Positions 1 through 12,600 of a stretch of DNA of 64,000 bases are shown piece by piece (position 1 is the first letter of the stretch; each line of letters starts with the position of its first letter). The DNA is taken from contig CM049311.1 of assembly GCA_026874595.1 (NCBI GenBank), positions 15,715,676-15,779,675 on the forward strand. Direction: 5' to 3'. Made by a program: the position numbers and the translations under genes. The notes under the pieces were generated by a model. It made no database searches, was not told the origin of the DNA, and saw only the letters and a program-made list of their open reading frames with translations. Source of the stretch: Sipunculus nudus. Its lineage: Eukaryota; Annelida; Sipuncula; Golfingiida; Sipunculidae.

Positions 1-1495
1 AATTTATTCTCACCAGCTCTAAATCAAAAAATTAAATTTTGGTCCCAATTCACACCAACAATTCTGACATGTGGAGACATTTTCAGGGGACCATGAAAAC
101 AAAAACACATCCACTGTGACACGTGGAGACATCTTCAGGCCAATATAAAAACTTAAACAGAAATTGAGAAATGAGAAGGCAAGCCTGAAGGACAACAATC
201 TGCAGAAGCAGTGGACATAAATTCACAAATTTGCTTGTTTCAGCCAGCGGTGTGCATGTGTAACATCATCACTGCTAATCTCCTGGCCCATCCAGATGAA
301 ATGTAATATATTTGCACGCAGACTGCACACTGGCTACAGTCACCTGTGTAGCCACCAGCCTGTGGTCTGGGGACTTGGACATTCACAGTAGTCAACCATT
401 TGTATGCGTTCTGTTCCCTAGATAAATGAAGGCAGTGGCCTGTGGCTCTGTATATATTACAGATCAAACTGGGTGTAGGCTGGCACGATTAATTGATATA
501 TATCGATAACAATTAATATGGTTGGTCCAATTCAATTATTGATGAGACTGCCAAGAGTCAGGGAACCCAATTCGAATAAAGAAATACCATAAATTGGTTT
601 TAATTTCTTTTTTACTTTTTTGTATTGATTAAAATTATTTTTTAAAGATTATGGTAATGACTATTTATGTTGGTATTAACCCAAATTAAATGCAGTAAAA
701 CCAGGGCTGTCATGAAATAGGGCCAAGGCCATGGACTAACATCAAAAACTGTTAAATATATCAGGTTCAATGAAACAAAATCACTATTGTTTATTGTACG
801 ACAACAGAGTGCGAAGTGATCCTATGCCGTGATCAGTTCAGAGGGGACATCAGTGTCCATCTTCTTGGTTTTGGGGAGGTGTGACACAGGCTAGAATTCC
901 TCTAGGAACCACTTATTTTCAATAACTTGAAGTTTCTCATACTAACATGCTGTCTACGTTGCATGTTTACTGGAAAAAAGAGAGACAAAGTGAAGTGTCT
1001 AAAATTCCAATATTATCACCCACTGAGGCCGCAGGAAGTACACAACAAAATAATTTGTTCATGGGTCTTATAAACTTGACTAAATCTCTTGCCACATTAA
1101 TATCGATATTTATTGATAATTGATAGCCAAACCTGAACAGATAATCAATATGAAAATCAATAATATCAAAATCACTGATCAGATTTTGATCATATTTAAT
1201 ATATCCAATCCTCTATATATTTCCTATGTACATACCAGAAATTAGGTCAGTATTATGTAATTTCTTGAAGTTGTGCGCCCAAACATAATGCACTCAGGAA
1301 ATATATTTTCTCATTTTACATGATAATTTTTTAAGCTAGAGAGTCTATCTCAAGGATGCAAGTATTTTTAACTTTGAAATGTTTACTAGAAATTGGATAA
1401 AAATTTGGACATTTTTAGCGAACCTATGAGCTTATCAGTAATGCGATGGTGTGGCATCAGCTGTAGTATGTCCTCTGTATGTTAACCCATGCTTT

Positions 1496-1546
1496 CTCAA
1501 AATCGGCAGGAGTTATCATCAGATGATAACTCCTGCCGATTTTGAG
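1496..1546. repeat. Perfect 25-bp-arm palindrome
   Basis: The left arm 1496-1520 and the right arm 1522-1546 are exact reverse complements, separated by a single A at 1521. The left arm contains AATCGGCAGGAGTTATCATC and the right arm begins GATGATAACTCCTGCCGATT. The symmetry stops abruptly on both sides. It sits just before the degraded repeats that start near 1690, so it may be the terminal hairpin of a transposon. That role is inferred. Confidence 0.9.
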
Positions 1547-1689
1547 GACACCAATTTTTTTGCAAAAAATTAGTCATCTAAAAAACTATCCGATTTTGAT
1601 TATCTGTTTGCTATCTGCATTTACTTAGAGATTATACGGAAAAAAGCAAAAAAAAAATAAATAAAGAAAAATCTTCTCTGAAACTGTCA

Positions 1690-2910
1690 TGCCAAATTGT
1701 TCAATATTTCACAGGAATAATCTCTGGTACAATCTTTCAAATTTGTACAAATGGTTTCAGTTTGGTGAATTTTGGCCGAGTTACAGGAAGCTGAACTTAA
1801 GTCATTTAACCAAAAAAGGATACTAAAATTACAATAGCAGGCTGGAGCTTCACCAGATTTTATGCAAATGTTGGTCACATGACTCGTATATGAATTTTAA
1901 GGTATTGTTGGTGCCACCTGCATCAACCTTTTCTGTACGAGGGTCATAAGTACATTAACCCATAATTTCTCAGGAATAGCAGGAGCTAACATCCCTAAAT
2001 AAATATTATGAAAAAATCTGTCACAAATCAAATGTTGTGGGATTGGGCTTTTAGTGGCACCACATGCATCAACTTACATTTTATGGGGGAAAAGCTTGAT
2101 AACTTTTTCTCTGAAATCATTCAGCCAAATTGTTCAATATTTCACCGAAATGATCCCAGAGAGGACCTCTCTCAATTTTGTTCAAATGGCTATGATTTGA
2201 TGAATTTTGGCTGAGTTACAGGAATTTGAACTTAGTCATTCGGGCAAGAAAGCTTACTGACATAACTATCTAAGAAGCACTAGGAGCTAGCATTACCAAA
2301 TTTTGTGCAAATGTTGGTCACATGACTCATATTTGAAATTGCATTTTTTGTGGTGCCACCTACTTCAACCTGTTTTTAAGGGCAAACACCTCAATTTAAG
2401 CCCTTTTCAGCTTAAAAAATGCTTTATGATGAAACTGTCAAGCTGAATGGTTTCATTTTTCACAAAAAATAATCTGAGGGTAGGGTTCTTTCAATTGTAT
2501 AAGAATAGAATAGGTTCATTGAGTTTTGAAATTGGCAGAGTCCTAGAAAGCTGAAGTTGGTCTTATTGAATTTGTCCTATTAGAATCGCTGATCCTACTG
2601 GTAGAATGTCTGATTAGAGTTTCTCCTAGTAGAAAGTCCGATTGGACTTTGTCCTAGTATGATAGGTAATTCTACTGGATCAGAGTTTGTCCTTTGACAT
2701 ATATATTATATATATACATCTCAGATAGCTTTGTCATGTACAAGACTTGTGGCACCACCTACATATGTTTTGGGTTTCATGCGTCTGTGCACAAAGCTTA
2801 AGAGTGGTTTAAAGTATCTGCCTGAAATTTTACATGTCTTACATCTTCGGTGGCTTTCTCTTACACAAGACTGGTGGCACCACCAACAATCATTTTGTGT
2901 TGTGTACATC
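1690..2910. repeat. Degraded tandem-core repeats with GGTG(C)CACC motifs
   Basis: Two related units lie at about 1690-1930 and 2135-2370. Both contain the block around CAAATTGTTCAATATTTCAC, then a stretch around GAATTTTGGC(C/T)GAGTTACAGGAA, then TGCAAATGTTGGTCACATGA, and both end at a GGTGCCACCT word. From about 2700 to 2910 the sequence changes to the core type seen in the elements at 4.1 and 28.4 kb (GTGGCACCACCTACAT and GGTGGCACCACCAAC). These are old copies of a transposon core. Short ORFs across them are incidental. Confidence 0.7.
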
Positions 2911-3599
2911 CATGCCAGTATTATAGGATTGCTGTTTGTGTAATTGGTGCTTGTACTTAGAGTTTAAAATGTTTAAGTATTGCATTGTACATGTGCATGT
3001 CACACATATTCTTGGAAATTAATCAAGTACTTTTCAAATAATGGTCGGTCATGTTACCGTGGAAGCATTTTACCTGATGTATATCCCATTGAACGGGTTA
3101 GCATAAGGCCTGTAGGCCTTGTTTTAAATAAATTGAAGTTGGTAAATTCAGTAAATCTATATGAGTCATGAGCATTCCACTCATCCTAAGATACTGTAGG
3201 GTACAGAACTTTAGATTAATTCTTCCATGATTTAAACTGGAAAAAAAACAGAGTCCTGGTTTGGACTCCAGCCTGCACTAATTTTAAATTGGGCAATAAT
3301 GTTTCTGAAACCTAGAATAAATTTAAGCAGTAATGTTCAAGTAACATGAAAAATTAAATGGTTCAGGTAATTAACTGGGGCACTCATACTTGCTTATTAA
3401 TTAAGGGATTGGCTAACCATGGCAAAGGGTGAAATTCCAAGGACTTGTCATCTGAAACCATGAGGCTCTGGACATAGGAGTTCAGTTAATTTATTCACAG
3501 AAACTATCATGTTATTGCAATATTTTAAAGAGATTCTATACTTATTCACCCATGTAGCAGTCGGCATGTCTGATTACCGTGATCTCTTCTTATTTTCAG

Positions 3600-3614
3600 A
3601 TGATAATTGCAAAC
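3600..3614 (+). other. WTAP: 5' end of first WTAP coding exon, alternative start
   Basis: The acceptor TATTTTCAG ends at 3599, so the exon begins with ATG at 3600, in frame with the chosen start at 3615. It would add five residues (MIIAN). The acceptor implies at least one upstream non-coding exon, not located here. Confidence 0.6.
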
Positions 3615-6600
3615 ATGTCTGGAGAACCACCTCTGAAAAAGGTAAATATACTTTTCATTCCTGTCATTACTTCATGGTAACTTCTTTAAATGACATGCAT
3701 AACTTGACTGACCAAACGGTGATAATTAATGTACTTGATAAATATTGCAATCTTCAACAATCAGAGACAGTGTAAAACTGGACAGGTAGTTCCATCTCTC
3801 AGTTTATTCATTACATAAGGGTCAGATTATCATAGGGTATTTCAGGTAACACATGAGAATAACATAGTTTCAGATGTGGTTAAAGATTTTCTTATGTCTA
3901 AATGTGGGTACTCTTACACTCCAGGTGCGTTTGAACAAAGAAGAATTAGAGGTCCTCAGTAAAGAAGATCTTATCCTAAGGTAAATGACAGTCTCTTTAA
4001 CTCTTTAGTTCTGTCTGTCTGTGGACAACAGTATATATTGAATTTGTTTGTTGACATAATTAGAATCCTTATAATGGTATCTGCCGAAACAGAGTGTTGC
4101 AGATACTGCTTTTGACCGGGTTCCGCCGTCTTCGCCACCTAGGCGTTCTTTTCTGGACAACTTCTCTGAGACCAGTGGACCGACTATTCCAGAGCTTGAA
4201 CCCATTATCGGGTCACATGTGAACTGGTGCCTAACCATTTTGCCTGGACCTCTGAAGTTTCCTCTCTTTATTGGGTCCGTCTGTGTAACTGTTTTCACAC
4301 ATTAACCACATATTTTAGGATTCGTTTGACCAATTGGGCTGAAATTTTGCACGGGTGTAGCTCTTGTTTTTTATCAAACAAAAACTGGTGGCACCACCTG
4401 CAACCATTTTTGATAAGCGTCCATCAGTTCGTCTGCTTTGGGTTAAAATCACTCTTTTCTCTGCGCTGGTTAGTCTTATTCCACATGAAATTTTGCATGA
4501 GTATACATCCTGGATAGCTTTCTTGATTTTGTGACAGGTGGCACCACCTACATTTACATTCACACCCGAGACATCCATGGTAATTTGTAAGGACTGGTTT
4601 GATGTATCAGCTTGAAACCTTGCATGTGTATAGATCTCACATAGCTCTTTATCATATGCAAAACTGCGTCACCTGCAACACTCTTTGCACAGAGTCCATC
4701 TGTTTGTCTGCTGTGGGATAAAATCACTCGTATCTTGGCAGTGGTTTGACTTATCTGCTTAAAATTTTGCTTGTGTATACATCTTGGATAGCTTTTTCTA
4801 TTTTATGGCAGGTGGCGCCACCTACATTTACATTTATGCTGCAGACATCCATGCATATATTTCAGACGTCAGACTGGTCAGACGTGTTCACCTGAAATTT
4901 TGCATACATGTGTATAGATCTCACATAGCTACAAAGCATATACAAATTTGGTGGCCCAACTTACAACCATTTTTGCACAGCATCCTGTTTGTCTGCTGTG
5001 GTGTAAAATCACTCATATCTCAGTAGTGGTTTGACTTATCCACCTGAAATTTTGTGGCAGACTTCCATGCTAATATGCAACACATCTCACTCTATTTCCC
5101 CATGCCACTCAATCCATGCCTCACTTCACCAGTCCCACTCTGATTTCGGTGGATACACGTAGTCGCTGAACAACTACCCGTATTCTCGTTATTGATCTTT
5201 TTAAGAATAATTTTAGCATAGCATGATGCTGTATTTTAACCTGTTTTGAGGTATTCTCATTACTGTTATATTTGAAATAAAATCTATAAAATTTCATTTA
5301 ACGTTTGCTCAATCATATTTCCTTATTGTATGATTAGCCATATTTTATATTTTTTTGTGATTTTACTCCTTGTTTTTAATCAAATTGTTGAGATAAGTTT
5401 TTTTTATGAGCTTTCATGATGATAGCCCCCGATTCTCAATGCATATCTGAAATATAATAATATTATATAATAATCAATAAATATGTCTTATAAGGTTTAT
5501 GATACCATATTTTCAACAGTATTGTGAGTCCATTTCAGTATTTCATGTAGTCAGCATGTGTGCACAAAGTGCCACAAACAATATAACATTATGAACTAAG
5601 AGAGGAAATTATTTTTCATGCAGTACACTTAGTACAGACTTTATAGTAAAATGGCATTACACTTTGCACTTACATTTAAACTAATTTCCTTATACTGCCA
5701 AGTCTGTCATAAGGAAATACAAGCTCTAAACTCCTATAATTTTAACAATAGATTACTCCCATATGTAGAAAAAAGCAAATGGACCTTTGGTGTGTGTGTG
5801 TGTGTATTTTGTCTTTCTGTGTAACTTATGTCTGATAAGTTCAGTGTTTCACAAGCATTTTACATGTTACTATTGGAACTTTCATATTTGCATACCAGTA
5901 AACTATTTTTGTCATTATTTGCACAATGCATTCATGTAATACGTCATATTAAATTAATATAAATATTTATGTGGGAATATATTTCTTCTGTTTTTTTCAG
6001 GCTTGAAGAGCAGAATGCATATATTGATACCTTGCTTTGTAAGCAAGCCAAACCAGGTAAAACACTGTTGTCGTCTTGATTGTGCGTGACAGATTGGGTG
6101 CTAATTGCCTCTTGTGTTATGTCATTGTGTGTACTTATTGTATAGAGTATGATGTTTTGTTATCTTATATTCAACACATATACTACATCGTGTACTTTGT
6201 GTGAAAAGTGTGATATTTTGTAATTTTATGATCAGCACAGATAAACCGTGGTGACTTGACATTTTTACCCTTGACAATCGGGAAACCTTGCAAACCGACG
6301 ATATTTCATAAATATCAAAAAGATCCCATGAAAATTGTCTTTGACAATCCTACAGCCTTGGATTCCAAGCTCAACATGTTATTTTACGGCAAAAAAACAA
6401 AAATCAAGACGTGTATTTTGACTTCGCAATCTGACATGATTTCTGATTTATCATTGATTTCTGACATCACATAGGACATACTTCAGGCGTGATGATCGGC
6501 TATAGGCTACTGATTATTAAATCAATACCATTCCACTAATTACAGTCAGTTTGCTTTGTTTTGGTAGCCAGGCCTGCTGAATCATGCATGGCTATTTAAT

Positions 6601-9600
6601 TGTGTGTGGAAAATGTATCACAAATATTTTGTTTTATTTCTTATATTCATAATAACATACAAAATAATAGGAAGTGAATGACATCCGTTTTCACAGAATT
6701 ATGTCTCCTACCTATCGTGATTTGATAAAACGACTTCCTTGTAATCTGACATAAATTTGAAGAGTTACATTTGGTGTTGGATTATCAAGTCACAACTGTA
6801 TACTTATACTAATTGTAGGACAAAATTATTAGCAGTAACAGTTATGGTCTTGTAAATATATTGTATTCTTAAGTGGTCTGACTACTTATAACGGAGTCAC
6901 TTGTATAAAGCCAGGACTGTAGACAATCCACAAATACTTCTGCTTGGATGTTAAGGGGGCCCGATCACCTATCTGACTCTTGGAGCTTTTATAAAAGCAG
7001 GCCAGAAAACCTGGATATCACTGCACAATGGCTGTTTGTTTTGTTTATATCAACCTGTTTACAATATGTGGGGGCCCGCCAAAATATTCAAAATAGTTGT
7101 CTGGTGGCAAGTCAGATAAGCCAGAGCTTTGCAAATAGTGTTTTGCAACAAGTGACCTTTCTACCTCTGCTAATATGCAACCTACCATCTTAGGTTATAT
7201 GTTTTTCCCGTTTGTCAACATTTGCTGTGTTTACAAACATTTTGGTAATAAACAAGTTCATACATCCTTCACGGAGGCATTATAAGAACTTTTCATAACC
7301 AGAATTACCCTTAGATCATGAATATATACAAAGAGGAAGCCAGAAATCACATAAATTCTTTTTCAAAATGTAGGTGAATGGGCACCCTTAACTAAAAACT
7401 TCCTGTGTTCCTGTGTACACTATGTCACAGTTTACCAGCCCAGTTCACAGGTAAGCTCCAGAACAAAACCAACCCCTAATACCATTGAATGGTTACACTT
7501 GAAAGGGATCACTTGAATTCGAAATACATTGAGGTAATTTGGATAACCTCCCAGACAAACTGGTAATTGATTGTTCCAAAGGTGTTATTCTAACCCACCA
7601 CAACATTTCATTAAAATCTTTTTAGAACTTTATGCAAATTTCCCACCAGAAAAAGACCTAGGGGGGAATATAATATCTCTTCACCTGGTGGAGGTTTAAT
7701 AAAAAATCAGTGTAATAAAATTACCAAAATAACTATCATTCTGTTCAGTATACATAAGGCCAAAATAAAAAAAAGGAATGGTTCTCAGGCATTTTTTTAT
7801 GCCCCCGCCACAAAGTGGCCGGGGCATATAGTTTTACCCATGTCCGTCATTCCGTCCTTCCATCCTTCCGTCCTTCCGAAATAAAACAGTTGTACGGACT
7901 TTTTTTCGCAATGCCTGCAGATATTAGCCTGATTTTTGGTGTGTGGGCAGATAATGACCAGTTACAGATTGAGTTCGCGTTTCGTCCCGGTTGACCTACT
8001 TTTGACTGTTTTACGGCTCCTAAACTTAGAAAATTTCATGAAAAATAGAAATTTTCATGACAAATACACATGTACGGACTTTTTTCGCAATGCCTGCAGA
8101 TATTGGCCTGATTTTTGGTGTGTGGGCAGATAATGACCAGTTACAGATCGAGTTCGCCTTTCGTCCCGGTTGACCTACTTTTGACTGTTTTACGGCTCTT
8201 AAACTTAGAAAATTTCATGAAAAATAGAAATTTTCATGACAAATACACATGTACGGACTTTTTTTTGCAATGCCTGCAGATATTGGCCTGATTTTTGGTG
8301 TGTGGGCAGATAATGACCAGTTACAGATCGAGTTTGTGTTTCGTCCAGGTTAACCTACTTTTGACCGTTTTATGGCTCCTTAACTTAGAAAATTTCATGA
8401 AAAATAGAAATTTTCATGACAAATACACCTGTACGGACTTTTTTTCACAATGCTTGCAGATATTGGCCTGATTTTTGGTGTGTATGCAGATAATGACCAG
8501 TTACCGATCGAGTTTGCGTTTCGTCCCGGTTGACCTACTTTTGATTGTTTTACGGCTCCTAAAAATAGAAAATTTCATGAAAATTAATTTTTACGACAAA
8601 TGTATATGTACAGCTGTTTTTAGCCCTCAGCTCATAGGCTGATGGGCTATTGTCGTCACACAAGCTGTCCGTCTATCCGTCCATCTGTCTTTCGATGTCA
8701 GTCCGTCCGTCTGTCCGTTCCGCATCTGTTAACTTTTACCTTGTGAGCGGGATATCTCTAAAAGGATTCACCGTTGGAATTTTTTTTACAGTGAAGATAA
8801 ATATCGATAAAATCTCAGTCAAGTTCGAAGATGGGTGACCTTGACCCATTTTTCTACATTTTAGAGCTGGTTATAGAAAAACCCTCAGAAGCTTATATCT
8901 CAGGAACCATTGTGTGGATTTTCACAAAACTTACTATGATCATTGGGACTGATGGTCTGTACGTTCTGCACAATTTTGGTAGCGTCACCTGCAATTTCTG
9001 ATTTTTTAATGAAATTTTATCGGATTTTTCAATTTTGGCCTTTGTGCAGGATATCTCCAAAGGTATTCAACTGAAGAACTTCATTACTTCAGTGCTTTTG
9101 CATCATATTTACAAAATCTTGGTCAGGTTCAAAGATGGGTGGTCTTGACCTACTTTTCAAGGTCACAGAGCTTAGTATAGAAAAAAAACTTAGGGGGATA
9201 TTTCTCAGGAAGCATTTGGTGGATTGTTATAAAACATGGTACATACCTCTCCAATTTAAATTTATAACTGATTACCAGCTTTTGCTAATATTCTAGTTTC
9301 GCAATACAATGCTTACAGATACTGGCCCAATGTTTGGTCTGTAGGCGCATAATGACCACTTTAAAGGTCAAGTTCACGTTTCATCCCAGTTAACCTATTT
9401 TTGACCATATGACAGATCCTGAACATAGAAAATTTCATAAAAGAGAATTTTTTATGAAAAATGCACATGTATGGACTTTTTTTCAAAGTGCCTGCATACT
9501 GGCTTGATTTTTGGTGTGTTCCTTGATAATGACCCGTTACAGATCGAGTTTACATTTTACCCTTCTTGACCTACTTTTGACCATACAACACCTCCTGAAC

Positions 9601-12600
9601 TTAAAAAAATTTTACAAAATTTAACAAATGTTTCTAATTTGCCCCAGGCGGGGGCATTCGTGTCGTACCGACACATCTAGTTTTAGAAATCAATGCGGGC
9701 GGGCGCTTTTTTTATTTTAAATTTTTTGGTATGTTTTGATAAAAATGTCAAATGAAAAGTGAAAAGCATGAAAACAACAGTTTTATTTTGCTAAATAAGT
9801 AAAAGCACTACAAAACAAAGGAAATTTTATGGTTGTATCTTCTTGAAAGAGATGTCAAAATTGGAAAATCTTTATTGAAAATCAAAATAAAAAATTTTCA
9901 TGCGGGGGTTTAAAATTGATGCGGGCGGTGCCTGAGAACCATACCTTTAATTTTTTTTGGCCTAATCTAAAATATTTCTGTATAATTTATATTATTAGAA
10001 AGTAAAAGCTTGACAGATATAAAACACCTGCTTTATATAGAAAATGTTGATCCCTGTTATTGATATAATGTTTTTTACTGGCAAAATGTATCATATATTC
10101 ATGAAGATCAGTTAAGTGATGGTAACCTCGGTATACTTGCAAATTAATAGTTATGTATAAATGATAAATTCTAGAGCTGTCATTAGTAAATGTTTGTTGT
10201 AGATGAAGAGCTCATGGGCTTACGTGAATCAGAGGAAAGACTAAAGCAACAGCAGACTGAAGCCACAAGGAGGGAAAATGTGCTTGTAATGAGGTTGACT
10301 GCCAAAGAACAAGAAATGCAAGATTACTTGGTATGTGGTTTCCAACGTATTCAGAAACCTGGACAATTTAAGTAATAGTAATTGCAGGTTCATTAAGCCT
10401 GTAGCAGCCAGGTTCTACCTGTAACTAACATCTCATAGTGAACTTTTTGGCTGGTGGTCTAAACTTCCGTTCTGCAAGTATTGTTATTATCAGGGCCCTA
10501 TCTGCATCATTTATGGAAGGTAGTTCATGATTAAACTTGTAACAGCATTAAATGGACAATGTGATGATTATTTAATTAGTGAATGTGAGTGCTTAAGATA
10601 CTTTGAAATGGCACATCTCAATTTTTTCATTTAGCACTTACAATCACATTTTAAAGCCTCTTTTCATGCACTAATTTTCTCAGTGTGAGTCACTATTAGC
10701 AGGGTGAATTGGATGTCATAAGTTATGTGTTGAAAGTGTGTTTTTCTTCTATCACTGCAGAACCAGATTCAAGAACTGAAGCAGGCACAAAACCCAAGTA
10801 CCACACAGTTACGAGGCATGCTGTTGGATCCCGCCATCAACCTCATGTTCCAGCGCATGAAGAAGGAGATCGACGCATACAAGGAGAAGCTGGAACAGGC
10901 ACAAAATGACTTGGCAGCGTGGAAATTTACCCCTGACAGGTGCTTGCTTCAGACTCATCATTGTATTAGTCACGAGACATTGCGTATAAAATGCGGTAAT
11001 GACAAGGTCACATGACAACCTTCTGTAAGTATGTTGCTGTTGGCCGAAACAGCTAAGGGTTGAGAACCCATGCGGTCATTAGGAAAGATGGTGGAGCGGA
11101 AGGAAAGAGTCTGCCCTGGACAGTGTCCAGAGACTGTAAGGACGGTCACAAAGACACTGGTCCGGCAGGGAGAACTGGCAGTCTTATCCACGCATAATTA
11201 AGTTAACTTTCTATCCCCGTTCACAGGAGGACCCCAAAACAATACTCTAAGGGGCTCGGTTGGTCAAAGCTCTCCTGCTGAAATGATATACTCTCAAACC
11301 TTCAGAACTTCAAACCTCCGTATGACTAAGGAACATGGCTAAATAAATGACATATTTCTGAAGCTCTTTGGTACAAAAAATGCCCCTTCACATTGAGCTA
11401 GACAAGCATTTTAAATTTCATTGAACAATGCTACTGGCTGTCATTGAAGAGCTAAGTCCTACTGAACAATGGTTTGAACACTATCTCAACTGAAAGGATG
11501 AGATAATGACATTACATGAAAATCAGTTGACTGAATGGGAAAAGGTAAAGTTAAAATATTACACTTTAATATTAAGTTAAATGTGCATGATGGTAGTCAG
11601 TAAGGTTGGTACATATAACTAGTGACTGTTTATCGTGGCATGTTATTTTCCAGGAAGGAGAACTGGATGTTAACCCAAGACAATATAACTGAAGCATCAG
11701 CTCAGGGGGTTGGAAGGTTGTGTGACAGGGTTTGTGTTTAAAAATGATATAATTCAATAATAAGCAGTATTTGCAGGAAGACAACTAGAATCTCAGAAGT
11801 TTGTCAGAAAGAACCTTTTAAAAATGCTTAAAACCCTCATTTTCTCTATGAAACTTTTAAAGAAATCCATTACCAGTGTTAGTGTGTAAGATCATTTTCT
11901 CATGGTCATTCAACATCAGAGCTTTCATCTTCATGACTCCTTTTAATTTGCTGACTGCTGAACAGACCAAAGGGACTACAGGAATAATATTTGTTTTTTT
12001 TTGTTTTCTCATGCTGGCTACAGCAAGACTTAAGTTCAGTGCATTTAAAATCATTTCATTTTTTATGGACAACAGGCTGAGAAAGGACAGAAGATTACCA
12101 ACACAAGATGGAAACTGAAACTACAAGTTTAATGTTAGGTGTTGTTATAATTGTAAACACACATTTATGAATTAATGGTAGTACTAGGAAGCTAGGCCTT
12201 TACTGAAGAGATTAGATTTTTTCATGTAACATATGGTTTGTAGATCTCCAGGGGTTGTTACATGGGATGCCTTTCTACAAATGTGTATAATTGCCTGAAC
12301 AAGGGCCTCATGGGGGCCTTAGGATGGGTAATCTTATAATATATCAGCTTGTGCTGGATTATTCACAGCATATGAACCCATGTTGAAAAATACAATAAAC
12401 AGTCTTACTTTACTGTGGGTTTTACATGTCCTGCTTTTCAGACCTTGGATATCAGTGCCAACACTACTGCACATGTGGAAAGGCGACACAGGAATTTAAC
12501 TTTTTCTCTTATGGATCCTGCAAGGGTCACGCAACTGTGGAAAGGCATCCATAATTTATCTGGTTTTTATCTGTATTTTACTTGCCCAGATGATTCTCTT

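Larger units (their letters stand above)
1..3599. other. Upstream flank of WTAP, repeat-derived, no gene
   Basis: I see no supportable coding exon here. The stretch 470-1210 has AT-rich runs with several ATCGATA/TATCGAT words, possibly an old DNA-transposon copy, but I could not define its ends. From 1690 to 2910 it is built of degraded repeat units (separate entry). The region must hold the WTAP promoter and 5' untranslated exon(s), or these lie left of the window, because the first coding exon is entered through a splice acceptor at 3599. I could not place the promoter. Confidence 0.5.
7798..9680. mobile_element. Helentron/pearl-like element with 180-bp tandem core
   Basis: The left end is a near-perfect stem-loop (7798-7828): TATGCCCCCGCCAC, AAA, GTGGCCGGGGCATA. 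ATGCCCCCGCC (7799-7809) recurs inverted as GGCGGGGGCAT (9647-9657). The right end has the hairpin GTGTCGTACCGACAC (9660-9674), then CTAG (9677-9680), then T. The core has four units of 179-180 bp, starting with TGTACGGACT at 7891, 8071, 8250 and 8430, and at least two more diverged units after 9297. A subterminal inverted repeat, tandem core, 3' hairpin and CTAG ending match what is described for bivalve pearl elements and Helentron-derived non-autonomous elements. The class is inferred from structure. It has no coding capacity. Confidence 0.82.
7755..9964. mobile_element. Outer terminal-inverted-repeat element, split by a later insertion
   Basis: The left terminus at 7755-7792 (TAAGGCCAAAA, A-rich, then ATGGTTCTCAGGCA) recurs inverted at 9929-9964 (TGCCTGAGAACCAT, then T-rich, then TTTTGGCCTA). 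The element's own body is only the sequence outside the inner insertion: 7755-7797 and 9681-9964, about 330 bp. It contains GCGGGCGGGCGC and GCGGGCGGTG words. It lies in WTAP intron 3. It looks like a MITE interrupted by the 7798-9680 element. Confidence 0.75.

Noticed and set aside
4005-4578. Minus-strand open frames of 87-97 codons
   Set aside because: They cross family A element sequence that also occurs at 28.4 kb, and differ between copies.
7891-8609. CRISPR-like or satellite array
   Set aside because: Four 180-bp units abut without spacers and lie within a hairpin/CTAG-bordered element in a eukaryotic intron.
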